DNA from: Chitinophagaceae bacterium
Lineage (GTDB): Bacteria > Bacteroidota > Bacteroidia > Chitinophagales > Chitinophagaceae
Direction: 5' to 3'
DNA: 34,846 nucleotides
Assembly: GCA_009885535.1 (NCBI GenBank)
Contig: VFKL01000160.1
Coordinates: forward strand, 1-34,846
The notes beneath the pieces are model-generated. The model worked only from the letters and a program-made list of their open reading frames with translations. It was not told where the DNA came from and made no database searches. Within the stretch, counting starts at the first letter, position 1, and each line of letters starts with the position of its first letter. Below are positions 8,751 through 16,744 of the stretch, piece by piece. A program made the position numbers and the translations under genes.

Positions 8751-9398
8751 ATGGAAAAAATGACATTAATATATTGTTACGATGCGTATTGCGGTTGGTG
8801 CTATGGATTCAGTAAAGTAATTACAAACATTGCTGCAACTTTTAAAAATGAATTAGACGTAGAAGTGTTGAGTGGTGGAATGATAATGCCAGAGAAGCCG
8901 GTTCACATTAAAGTAAGTGCAGACTATATTTTAAAGGCATATAAAACGGTTGAGGAAGCTACTGGCATTAGATTTGGGGAAGATTATTTATGGCACATTA
9001 AAAATCCGGAAGAAAGCGACTGGTACCCAAATTCAGAAAAGCCGGCCATCGCTATGTGTATTTTTAAAGAATTTTATCCCGAAAGAATGGTGGAGTTTTC
9101 TGCAGATTTACAATACAGTTTACATTTTGAAGGAAGGGATTTAACTGATGATGAAGCGTACAGACATTTACTGGAAAAGTACAGCATCAATGAAGAAACT
9201 TTTTATTCGAAGTTAAAAAGTGAGGAATACAAAGACATGGCGCATTATGAATTTTCGTTGGTACAGCAATTAAAAGTGGAAGGATATCCAACAGTTTTCA
9301 TACAAACAAAATCATCCACCTTTCACATGGTTGCCAGGGGATATACTGATGAGGCTGAATTGGAAAAAAGAATTAAAGCAGTATTGGGAGAGCAATAA
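8751..9398 (+). CDS. DsbA-family thioredoxin-fold protein (FrnE/2-hydroxychromene isomerase-like)
   Basis: A 215-residue cytoplasmic-type protein without a signal peptide. The N terminus has a first beta strand followed by a CxxC motif, CGWC (YCYDAYCGWCYGFSKV), and the end has the cis-proline segment EGYPTVFIQ typical of DsbA-like folds. A long helical insertion lies between them, as in the DsbA/FrnE group. The substrate is unknown; thiol oxidoreductase activity is inferred from CxxC plus cis-Pro. I prefer the ATG at 8751 over the in-frame TTG at 8745. The gene begins 9 bp after polA and likely shares its transcript. Its last 73 bp recur in diverged form at 12092-12164, beyond the next gene. 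Confidence 0.85.
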   Translation: MEKMTLIYCYDAYCGWCYGFSKVITNIAATFKNELDVEVLSGGMIMPEKPVHIKVSADYILKAYKTVEEATGIRFGEDYLWHIKNPEESDWYPNSEKPAIAMCIFKEFYPERMVEFSADLQYSLHFEGRDLTDDEAYRHLLEKYSINEETFYSKLKSEEYKDMAHYEFSLVQQLKVEGYPTVFIQTKSSTFHMVARGYTDEAELEKRIKAVLGEQ

Positions 9399-9440
9399 TC
9401 TAAAATATAATATCGGAAAAACGTCTAAAAAAATAGAATA

Positions 9441-9476
9441 AAAAGAAGGGACCCTAAATAGAGTCCCTTTTTTTAT
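9441..9476 (+). terminator. Rho-independent terminator after polA-DsbA-like operon
   Basis: The stem AAGGGAC (9446-9452) / GTCCCTT (9463-9469) with a 10-base loop is flanked by an A-run on the left and a T-run on the right. It ends the plus-strand polA transcript; the A-run makes it plausible for the converging minus-strand gene too. Confidence 0.8.
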
Positions 9477-9523
9477 TTATGAAGTTTATACGTATAAAAA
9501 TCATTATCGCAATCCGCAGAAAT

Positions 9524-11869
9524 TTATTTTATTATTACTGGTACTGCCGCAACTTTTTTGTTGTTTTTAGTAACATTTATAAAATATGTTCCACTGATTA
9601 AATTAGCCGTATTAATCTGCTTAACTTGTTTTCCAGCAGAATATTTTTGATTCATTACATAAACATTTTTACCATTTGCACCAACAAGTGCAATGCGTAC
9701 ATTGTCTTTGTCATTGGTTTCGAATTTTATGTTTAGAAAACTTGAAGCAGGGTTTGGAAAAACACGAATTGATTCATTTGCGAATTCATTATTTGACACT
9801 TCAACCTCTTCTTCACTGTTACGAGATGTGCAACCTCTTCTTTGTTTTTTAATATCAATACTAGATTTCGAACAGCTTTGTCCAAAACAATTTTTTGATC
9901 TAACTGAAATACATCCGCTTGTAAATGCGCTACTAAAAGAAACCGTAATTGTTCTAGTTCCTTGTCCAGATAAAATCGTTACTCCTGTTCCAGAAATTGT
10001 CCATACATATTCTGTAGCATTACTTACCGCTGATATGCTATATGTATATGTTCCTGGTACACAAACACTAGTTGAACCTGAAATACATGAAGGTGTTGAT
10101 GGAATTGAAGTTATTACCCCAACTTTAAAAGTTGCTGACAAACCAGATCCACATTCATTATTTGCTTTAACGGAAATAGTTCCAGGACAAAAAGTTGAAT
10201 TTGCTGAAATAGTTATTGAATTTGTTGAAGAAGTACCCGTTAAGCCAATTGGCAAAATCCAAGTATAAGAAGTAGCTCCTAGAACTGGAGAAACGGTGTA
10301 AGTAAATCCGGTTTGATTTCTACAAACTTTCGATGGTCCAGAAATCATTCCTTTTGCAGGAGGATTTAAAATAGTCAAATTTAATGTTACTATAGAATCA
10401 CATCCAACAGCATTTGTTCCTACATAAGAATATACACCACTAGTGGTATAATTATTCCCATTCCAATTATATTGATTACAAATTGTTTCTGCTTCAGATG
10501 AATAACTCGGATAATTACGAGTGTATTCAATAGTTAAAATGCTATCACATCCAATAGCACTTACTAAAGTTTGAGTGTACGAACCTGAATTGGTATAAGT
10601 AACCCCATTAACAATAATGTCATTACAAGATGTTCTTTGAAGTGTTTCAGTTGCATAGCCAGAAAGCACATATGCAGAATCTATTAACGTGTTTGCATTA
10701 TAAGCAGATGCAGTTACAACATTATAGAAATCACCTGGAGGTGCATCAACTGTTGCTGTTACAACTAACGTAATGGTTTGTCCAACTAATAAAGTATCAA
10801 CCAGATAACTAACAGTTTGTCCGTTTACTGAAACTCCTGTTGATGGTGAAATTACTTGTATGTTAGAATAACCATTTGGATATACGTCACTAATTTCAAC
10901 ATTGTTTGCTTGATAATTAAAGCTGCCACCTGTATTTTTTACTATTGTTGTAAATGTTACTTCTTGTCCAGCGCATACACCATCATTTGACACTGATTTC
11001 AACAATGAAAGTTCAGTACCGCAAATCGTGTTAACAATGGATGACAAATTACTTGCCAATTGGTCAAAAGGAGGCGTACTAAAATCTGAATTCAAAACAG
11101 TATTTGCACCTCCAAATCTATCAGGACCAGAGATTGCAATAATATTATCCAGTTCAATACCTGCACCTACCCCAATTACAAGCATATGTTTACCTTGAGT
11201 TTTTACAAAGTTTGCTTTTGTAACTGCTGCATCTAAAGCAGCGGGAAATGTTGCTGAGCCACCAACTGATATTGTTCCGTTTGGACCATTATAAGCTGTT
11301 GGATATCCATCAGTAAAAAAGAAAACCAAATCCGCATCAAATACACTTACATCCTCTAATGCATCTTCCCAATTGGTTGCATTTACGGGGTTATACGATT
11401 GTCCATTGAATCCTGCTCCCAAGTATTGATTAAGATTAGTTACGAAAGTGCTATTTACCTCGGTTTGTCCTAAATCAATAATTCTTGATTCTGCACTAAA
11501 TTCAATAATTCTAAGTTGTGCACCAGAGTTTAAAAGTGCATTTGCAAGTGACCTAACCCCAAGCTTAACAGACTCGGTTGAATTGCTTATCGCAATAGAA
11601 CCTGATTCGTCTAAAACAAAAGTGATTTTTAAATCACTGCATAATTTTGTACTCGGAATGTCTGGATTTGTAATAGACGCTACAAAACTGTTGAATGAAG
11701 AAGCAGAAGAATAACTTCCTGAAGCGGGAATAACATCATCATAGCCGTAAACTTGTGCTTGAGACGAGTTGCTCAAAAAACAAATTAGCGCGAATGACAT
11801 TAAAAAAGAATTGGTCTTTTTCCTCAATTTGGAAAAATTGAAACGATTTTTTAGTTGGTGTTTTTTCAT
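9524..11869 (-). CDS. Secreted von Willebrand A domain protein with T9SS type A sorting domain
   Basis: A 781-residue exported protein. A long-n-region signal peptide ends near residue 38 (SNSSQAQ). A VWA domain follows at about 55-285, with metal-site residues DESGS and TDGYPT. Next comes a DUF11-like beta domain (about 290-390, TTIVKNTGG), then two 40-residue Cys-paired repeats (CNDIIVNGVTYTNSGSY... and CNQYNWNGNNYTTSGVY...), and two PKD/Ig-like modules at about 505-680. A serine/glutamate linker leads to a C-terminal T9SS type A domain (VFPNPASSFLNIKF, ending in GTYFINVTKNNKK). It is likely attached to or released from the cell surface by type IX secretion; a binding or adhesion role is inference. 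It faces the polA transcript and stands alone. Confidence 0.88.
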   Translation of the reverse strand: MKKHQLKNRFNFSKLRKKTNSFLMSFALICFLSNSSQAQVYGYDDVIPASGSYSSASSFNSFVASITNPDIPSTKLCSDLKITFVLDESGSIAISNSTESVKLGVRSLANALLNSGAQLRIIEFSAESRIIDLGQTEVNSTFVTNLNQYLGAGFNGQSYNPVNATNWEDALEDVSVFDADLVFFFTDGYPTAYNGPNGTISVGGSATFPAALDAAVTKANFVKTQGKHMLVIGVGAGIELDNIIAISGPDRFGGANTVLNSDFSTPPFDQLASNLSSIVNTICGTELSLLKSVSNDGVCAGQEVTFTTIVKNTGGSFNYQANNVEISDVYPNGYSNIQVISPSTGVSVNGQTVSYLVDTLLVGQTITLVVTATVDAPPGDFYNVVTASAYNANTLIDSAYVLSGYATETLQRTSCNDIIVNGVTYTNSGSYTQTLVSAIGCDSILTIEYTRNYPSYSSEAETICNQYNWNGNNYTTSGVYSYVGTNAVGCDSIVTLNLTILNPPAKGMISGPSKVCRNQTGFTYTVSPVLGATSYTWILPIGLTGTSSTNSITISANSTFCPGTISVKANNECGSGLSATFKVGVITSIPSTPSCISGSTSVCVPGTYTYSISAVSNATEYVWTISGTGVTILSGQGTRTITVSFSSAFTSGCISVRSKNCFGQSCSKSSIDIKKQRRGCTSRNSEEEVEVSNNEFANESIRVFPNPASSFLNIKFETNDKDNVRIALVGANGKNVYVMNQKYSAGKQVKQINTANLISGTYFINVTKNNKKVAAVPVIIK

Positions 11870-12091
11870 TTTTATATATTTTTAAAAATGAAGATATCGA
11901 ATAAGTATAAATAGATTATTTTTTTGTATGATTTTTATTCTAATGTGGGAATATTGTGAACAAGGCAAAGTGTTCTGTTTTAAATAGCAGTTATTTTGAG
12001 GATTTTGGAGAAAAAAATAGATTTTAAAATAATTTGTTGCTTAAATAGGCATAGTCATATTTATACAAATGATATAAAAGCTTTCTTAACT

Positions 12092-12164
12092 TGGTTGCAA
12101 GGGGATATACTGATGAAGTAGAATTGGAAAAAAGAATTAAAGCAGTATGGGGAGATCAATAATC
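12092..12164 (+). pseudogene. Gene fragment: 3' end of a second DsbA-like gene
   Basis: This stretch aligns without gaps to 9328-9400, the last codons and stop of the DsbA-like gene, with 6 mismatches in 73 bp. In the same frame it reads ARGYTDEVELEKRIKAVWGDQ then TAA. The codon changes give conservative or tolerated residues (A to V, E to D) and one L to W. Upstream the similarity stops abruptly and no start exists, so it is a remnant, either of a tandem paralogue mostly lost or of a duplication made when the VWA gene arrived. The rest of 11870-12091 is AT-rich with nothing recognisable. Confidence 0.75.
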
Positions 12165-12165
12165 A

Positions 12166-12621
12166 TCAACGTTTCAACGCTTTTTCATAACAGGCAATCC
12201 ATTCGTCCACCGACATTTTAGAAGCGAGTTCTCCAATTAAATCAAATGGAATTTGGTCCATTTTTTTAAATCGAATACAGCTTTTACCCATGTCTAATTT
12301 ACCTTTTACACGCTTGGCAAATTCGGCAGAAAACCAATCCATCAATGTTGGGTTCATGTAAATGCCCATGTGATAAAGGGCAATAAAGTTTTTTTGCGAA
12401 GCCATACTCAAAAAAGGGAGCGGCTGTTTGGGGTCGCAATGATAACCATTGGGATAAATAGTATGTGGAACGAAATAGCCAATCATACCGTAGCTGATTC
12501 CTTCAGCAAAACCTTTAGGTAAATTTTTTAAAATTACTTTTCGCAACTGATTAATAACATCTTTTCTTTCTTCAGATAAATCATTAAGATACGATTCAAC
12601 ATTTGTTGCTTTTGATTGCAT
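12166..12621 (-). CDS. DUF1801 (YdhG-like) protein
   Basis: A 151-residue cytoplasmic protein of the DUF1801 family. Recognisable points are the N-terminal helix (VESYLNDLSEERKDVINQLR), the core EGISYGMIGYFVP, the FIALYHMGIYM strand, and the segment MGKSCIRFKKMDQIPFDLIG that closes the fold. The family is widespread and small; its biochemical role is not established, so I give none. It is divergent from the dehydrogenase at 12752, sharing a 130-bp intergenic region with an inverted repeat. Confidence 0.85.
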   Translation of the reverse strand: MQSKATNVESYLNDLSEERKDVINQLRKVILKNLPKGFAEGISYGMIGYFVPHTIYPNGYHCDPKQPLPFLSMASQKNFIALYHMGIYMNPTLMDWFSAEFAKRVKGKLDMGKSCIRFKKMDQIPFDLIGELASKMSVDEWIACYEKALKR

Positions 12622-12676
12622 AAAAATTATGTTTTAAAAATGGGTTGAATTAGCCATTATGATTGCGATTTAAACA

Positions 12677-12713
12677 CGTTAATTTACACTCGATTTCAAC
12701 GTTAAAATTAACG
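12677..12713. promoter_or_regulatory. Inverted repeat between divergent DUF1801 and SDR genes
   Basis: CGTTAATTT (12677-12685) and AAATTAACG (12705-12713) form a perfect 9-bp inverted repeat with a 19-base spacer; a further AACGTTAA lies inside. The place between two divergent starts suits an operator for a dimeric regulator, but no regulator gene is adjacent. Confidence 0.35.
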
Positions 12714-12751
12714 ATTCTCCATTTCAAATTTAACCTAAAAAACTATATACC

Positions 12752-13477
12752 ATGAACATTTCAAACAACAAAATTTTAATAACAGGCGGTGGATCAGGAA
12801 TTGGATTGGGATTGACCGAGCGCTTTGTACAAGAAGGAAATACCGTAATCATTTGTGGAAGAAGACAAGATGTTTTAGATGCTGTTACCCAAAAAAATCC
12901 AGGCATCATAACGTATGCTTGTGATTTAAGTGATGAACAACAAAGGGTAAATTTATTTGAATGGATAAATGCAGAACATCCTGATTTGAACATGTTGATT
13001 AATAATGCAGGCATTCAACAATGGACAAACATAGATGACGATGATTTCTATTCAAGAATAAAACAAGAGATTGCTATTAATATAGAAACGCCAGTGCATT
13101 TAACCTCATTGTTTATAAAACTGACCAATTTGAAAACCATCATGAATGTTACATCAGGACTTTCGTTTTCTCCATTAACCAAAGTGGCGGTTTACTCTGC
13201 TTCAAAAGCATTCTTTCATTCATTTACTTTATCGATGCAACATGAGCTCTTGAAGAAAAATATCGAAGTCATAGAATTGATTCCGCCGGCCTTAAATACC
13301 GATTTAGGCGGCAAAGGATTACACGATTATGCTCCACCAGTACATGAATTTATCGAATCGATTTTTACCCAACTTAAAGCTGGAAATACTACACTGACTT
13401 TTGGCAAGAGCGAGGGATTGTCAAAGGCCGGGCCAGAGCAATTAAAACTGATTTTTGAAAGAATGAATACAGCATAA
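12752..13477 (+). CDS. Short-chain dehydrogenase/reductase (DltE-like)
   Basis: A 241-residue classical SDR with a Rossmann fold. The nucleotide-binding motif TGGGSGIG is at about residues 11-18, NNAG near 87, catalytic Ser in NVTSGLSF, and the Tyr-Lys pair in YSASKAF near 148. Arg after the second strand (ICGRRQD) favours NADP(H). Members of this subgroup are annotated DltE-like oxidoreductases; the substrate cannot be told from sequence. The gene stands alone, divergent from the DUF1801 gene. Confidence 0.9.
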   Translation: MNISNNKILITGGGSGIGLGLTERFVQEGNTVIICGRRQDVLDAVTQKNPGIITYACDLSDEQQRVNLFEWINAEHPDLNMLINNAGIQQWTNIDDDDFYSRIKQEIAINIETPVHLTSLFIKLTNLKTIMNVTSGLSFSPLTKVAVYSASKAFFHSFTLSMQHELLKKNIEVIELIPPALNTDLGGKGLHDYAPPVHEFIESIFTQLKAGNTTLTFGKSEGLSKAGPEQLKLIFERMNTA

Positions 13478-13563
13478 TGATTTATTTGTTAAATTTAATC
13501 TTTAGCAAAATGCTTGAATCAACGTTTAGGGGTACCATTATTTAATTTTAGAAAAAACTTTTT

Positions 13564-15465
13564 ATGCAAAAAGGAATTTTTACCACATTGTTTCTTACGA
13601 TTTCTATACTGTTTGCGTTTTCAACAAAAGCACAGTTTAATCCAATTGTAACAGGCGGATTTAATCATGATGTAATTGCTGAAACTGGAACGAATGCTTT
13701 ATCTACTACAACTGTAGCTTTAGATGGTGTGCCTGCATCAAATAATGTGATGTACACTCAATCGTTTAGAACGACCAATGGCTTTACTGGAGGAGGACTT
13801 CCAGATAATGGGATAATTGCTGATGCATCAGGAACGTATCAATTAAACAATTACGGAAACAGCAATGCATTGATCGTTCCTCGAAATCAAAATGGAGATC
13901 TTTTAATCAATACGCCTGCTAGTTATCGCGCGATTCGTTTATTGTGCTTATCAACTGAAGGGACTTCTTTAATCAATGTAAAATTATTTTTTACAGATGG
14001 TACTTCTACAAATGCGCTTACCAATGTTTCAGTAAATGACTGGTTTAATACTTCTGCAAATACGGTGCTGGCTGGCTTTGGAAGATGTACAAGAGTAGCA
14101 AACGCATCAAGTGCAAGTGCATTCCCAAACAACCCCAAATTATTTTATGTTGAAGTGAATTTAAATTGTGCCGATGCGCAAAAATCTTTACAGAAAATAA
14201 ATTGCAGCAACGTTACCACAGCTGGTTCAAATGCACCTTTTCCAAATGCGGTATTTTTTGCGGTTTCTGGAAAAGTAAATACTATAAATATTACACCATC
14301 AATTACAAATGCTACTTGTTCATCACAAGGAAGTGCAACACTTGATGTAACCGGTTCTGCTGCTCCTTACACCGCATCTTGGAATACCAATCCTGTACAA
14401 AATGGATTAACTGCTTCTAACTTAGCGGCTGGAAATTATATCGCAACAGTAACTGACGCCAATTCATGTACATCTACTTTCAATGTTACGGTTACATCTA
14501 CCAATAACCTTACTTTGACTGCACACGCAGATACGGCGATTTGTCTTGGTGCTTCGTTTCAAGCAAACACAATTAGTAATGCTACAAATTATATTTGGAC
14601 ACCTACAAATGGCGTGAGCAACCCAAACATTGCAAATCCAACTTTATCTCCAAATACAACTACAACGTATACTCTTACTGCTCGTTTGGGAACATGCGCT
14701 TTAACAAGAACTTTTACAGTAACGGTAAATGCACCAACCATCAGCAATAGAGCGGATACTTCCATTTGTAATGGCGTTTCTTTTATGCCAAATATTGTAA
14801 GTAATGGCACCAGTTTTTCTTGGACACCAACCACAGGCGTTAGTAACCCAAACATTGCAAACCCAATGCTATCTCCATCTGCAACTACACTTTACACGCT
14901 TACCGCAAATCTAGGTTTATGTAGTTCAGTAAGAATTTTTGAAGTGGCTGTTTTGCAATCTGTAGTTGTTGATGCTGGTTCTCCAGTGAGTATTTTAAGC
15001 GGCAGTTCAGCTCAACTTTTTGCAACAGGTTCGGCAGGTAATTATTTATGGACACCATCTTCCACTTTAAATGCAGCAAACATTTTAAATCCGGTTGCTT
15101 CACCAACTACAACTACACAATATACTTTAACGATCACCACAGCGGCTGGTTGTAAAAATAAAGACAGTGTAACAGTAACCGTTGTGCCATATTGCATTAA
15201 ACCTTTAAATGCATTTTCGCCAAATGGTGATGGCATAAATGATGTATGGTTGGTAACAAATGACAATTGCACAATCAATATCAGGGCTTCTGTATACAAC
15301 AGATACGGAAGCGAAGTGTACAAATCTGCAAACTATCAAAATGATTGGAACGGAACTTATAAAGGGAAGCCTTTACCAGATGGTACTTACTATTACGTTT
15401 TGGAATACACACTTCTAACAAGAACAAAAATAACATTGAAGGGGAATGTGACGTTGGTGAGGTAG
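13564..15465 (+). CDS. Secreted surface protein with T9SS type B (gliding-motility) C-terminal domain
   Basis: A 633-residue exported protein. The signal peptide is about residues 1-23 (LFLTISILFAFSTKAQ). An uncharacterised beta-rich region spans about 24-240. A SprB-like repeat follows (about 240-315, TNATCSSQGSATLDVTG, AGNYIATVTDANSCTST). Three related Ig-like repeats each contain WTPT/S and YTLT with cysteines (about 320-560). The C-terminal 75 residues are the type B sorting domain: NAFSPNGDGINDVW, then YNRYGSEVY and LPDGTYYYVL. This points to type IX export and surface attachment. The stop is followed after 5 bp by an array of GTTTGGY heptamers, so the gene's 3' flank is repeat DNA. Adhesion or gliding role is inferred from the family. 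Confidence 0.9.
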   Translation: MQKGIFTTLFLTISILFAFSTKAQFNPIVTGGFNHDVIAETGTNALSTTTVALDGVPASNNVMYTQSFRTTNGFTGGGLPDNGIIADASGTYQLNNYGNSNALIVPRNQNGDLLINTPASYRAIRLLCLSTEGTSLINVKLFFTDGTSTNALTNVSVNDWFNTSANTVLAGFGRCTRVANASSASAFPNNPKLFYVEVNLNCADAQKSLQKINCSNVTTAGSNAPFPNAVFFAVSGKVNTINITPSITNATCSSQGSATLDVTGSAAPYTASWNTNPVQNGLTASNLAAGNYIATVTDANSCTSTFNVTVTSTNNLTLTAHADTAICLGASFQANTISNATNYIWTPTNGVSNPNIANPTLSPNTTTTYTLTARLGTCALTRTFTVTVNAPTISNRADTSICNGVSFMPNIVSNGTSFSWTPTTGVSNPNIANPMLSPSATTLYTLTANLGLCSSVRIFEVAVLQSVVVDAGSPVSILSGSSAQLFATGSAGNYLWTPSSTLNAANILNPVASPTTTTQYTLTITTAAGCKNKDSVTVTVVPYCIKPLNAFSPNGDGINDVWLVTNDNCTINIRASVYNRYGSEVYKSANYQNDWNGTYKGKPLPDGTYYYVLEYTLLTRTKITLKGNVTLVR

Positions 15466-15470
15466 AAGAG

Positions 15471-15580
15471 GTTTGGTGTTTGGCGTTTGGCGTTTGGTGT
15501 TTGGTGTTTGGTGTTTGGCGTTTGGCGTTTGGCGTTTGGCGTTTGGCGTTTGGCGTTTGGCGTTTGGCGTTTGGCGTTTG
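15471..15580. repeat. GTTTGGC/GTTTGGT heptamer array 1
   Basis: About 15.7 tandem units of a 7-bp sequence, GTTTGGC or GTTTGGT, begin 5 bp after the stop codon of the type B surface protein. Seven is not a multiple of three, so all frames stay open and give false ORFs in both directions (VWRLAFG, PNAKRQT). It is followed by CCCCGAAAGGTGAAGGG, a small hairpin-like segment. Confidence 0.95.
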
Positions 15581-15666
15581 AAGCCCCCACCCCATCACTT
15601 TCCCCGAAAGGTGAAGGGAGGTTGACAACGTATGTTTCAAGATATTCAATTGGTTTAAGAAGTCAA

Positions 15667-15750
15667 AAATGGAAAATTCTTTCAACCTTTTGAACTAATT
15701 GAACTTATTGAACCTTTAAACCAGCGCAGCGATTTAAACCTTTTCTTATC
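15667..15750 (+). repeat. Dispersed intergenic element F, copy 1
   Basis: AATGGAAAATTCTTTCAACC, then TTGAAC-rich sequence and TTTAAACCAGCGCAGCGATT. The same order (GGAAAATACTTCC, pyrimidine-rich TTAAACC units, CAGCGAAGCGA) recurs at 16420, 33110, 34528 and 34684. Confidence 0.75.
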
Positions 15751-15755
15751 CAACA

Positions 15756-15902
15756 TCAATCAAAAAATAAACTATAACCCACAAAAAAGATACTTACTAC
15801 AAATAGAGCTAGCATAATCACTATGCCAATATAATCCAGTTTTGAAAACCCAATTTTTGAGTTTTTCTTTCTAGACCTGTTATTTGTAAAAAGATGCAAC
15901 AT
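15756..15902 (-). CDS. Small single-span membrane protein, 48 residues
   Basis: The frame opens at ATG 15902 and ends at TGA 15756. A basic N terminus (FTNNRSRKKNSKIGFSK) is followed by one hydrophobic helix at about residues 24-46 (YIGIVIMLALFVVSIFFVGY) and a short FFD tail, a coherent inner-membrane topology with the N terminus inside. An in-frame stop lies 7 codons upstream, fixing the start. A promoter-like TTG-N20-TAACCTTG lies about 105-135 bp upstream on the same strand. It is the only non-repetitive stretch in 15.5-16.7 kb. I do not recognise a family. Confidence 0.5.
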   Translation of the reverse strand: MLHLFTNNRSRKKNSKIGFSKLDYIGIVIMLALFVVSIFFVGYSLFFD

Positions 15903-16006
15903 GATAAAGTAAATTCTAATTAATTATTTATAAGGTTTGGGATATAAAATCAAAGCAGAACGAATTTTTCCTTGAGTGTTTTTAAATTATTTTTCTGAAA
16001 TTAATA

Positions 16007-16037
16007 CAAGGTTATACTAAGGATTTTTCTTTAGCAA
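16007..16037 (-). promoter_or_regulatory. Candidate promoter upstream of the small membrane protein
   Basis: On the minus strand TTG (16037-16035), 20 bases, then TAACCTTG (16014-16007), one mismatch from TAnnTTTG. A diverged copy of the 43-bp repeat block begins at the -33 box and runs upstream. The predicted leader to the ATG at 15902 would be about 100 nt. Confidence 0.45.
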
Positions 16038-16668
16038 ATAATTGGGATGAAAGGGCGGAAGTCTGGGGGGAAGGGGGAAAACAATTAGGTTTTTGAGGAT
16101 TAAGACGTCTGAGAAGTTTGTGAGGTTTCAGACGTTGGAAGCGTATTTCAAATATTTACTACATTTTCGTTTCAAAAAAATCATGCATGTGTGTATTTGC
16201 GTGTTACGTAAGGACGCAATGGGATTGAAACATAAAGAAAAGGCCACGAAGTTTAAATGCTTGCAGCATTTTTTTGACACACAAAGTCTCAAAGGCACGA
16301 AGTTTTTTTGTTTCACGCAAAGCTCGCAAAGGAGCAAGGACGCAAAGGGAGAAAGAATTGAAACACAAAGTCACGAAGGCTCAAAGTCACGAAGTTTTTT
16401 GTAAAAAAAAATAAGCTAATAAATGGAAAATACTTCCAACCTTAAACTATTAAACATTAAACCAGCGGAGCGATTTAAACTTTATTTGTTTCACGCAAAG
16501 CTCGCAAAGGAGCAAAGACTCAAAGGGATTGAAACACAAAGACAGGCGAGTAGACAAAATTTTTTATAAGCCAAAGATGCAATAATTGAAAAATCCTAAC
16601 CTTTTGAACCTTTCTTTCATGGAAAAAACTCCCAACCTCTGAAACCTCTCAAACGTCTCAAACCTTCT
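16035..16668. repeat. Mosaic of dispersed intergenic repeats
   Basis: No credible gene is present here. In order: a diverged block A (GATGAAAGGGCGGAAGTC, 16051-16080); a GAGGTTT-type segment; 16205-16400 rich in CACGAAG, CGCAAAG and CAAAGTCACGAAG units; an element F copy at 16420-16487 (GGAAAATACTTCC to AGCGGAGCGATTTAAAC); a second TTTCACGCAAAGCTCGCAAA at 16490; and a reverse-orientation GAGGTTT segment (AACCTCTGAAACCTCTCAAA) at 16635-16668. Open frames across this region carry repeat composition only. Confidence 0.8.
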
Positions 16669-16674
16669 CTTCCC

Positions 16675-16713
16675 AAAAAAAAAACAGCCTGCTCAAATGA
16701 ATGAACAGGCCGC
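16675..16713 (-). terminator. Terminator of the giant-protein operon
   Basis: On the minus strand, 30 bp after the giant gene's stop codon, GGCCTGTTC pairs with GAGCAGGCT (8-9 bp with G-T wobbles, 8-base loop) followed by a run of ten T. A typical intrinsic terminator. Confidence 0.85.
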
Positions 16714-16744
16714 TTTTATTTAATCAACAAACCATCAAAATTTA

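Noticed and set aside
9693-10268. A 191-codon plus-strand frame opposite the VWA gene
   Set aside because: It is antisense to PKD/Ig and sorting-domain coding sequence that has clear homology; low-complexity beta-repeat DNA often leaves the other strand open.
15281-15693. Open frames rich in KRQTPNA or FGVWRLA over the heptamer array
   Set aside because: They are the translation of a 7-bp tandem repeat in frames that lack stops, partly overlapping a well-supported gene; no domain or start supports them.
16093-16404. A 103-codon plus-strand frame and a 69-codon minus-strand frame in the intergenic region
   Set aside because: Both consist of CACGAAG/CGCAAAG repeat DNA; the same units recur untranslated near 34.5 kb.
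16205-16560. CRISPR array
   Set aside because: The repeated CACGAAG/CAAAG units are short, variable and without regular spacers, and no cas gene is present.
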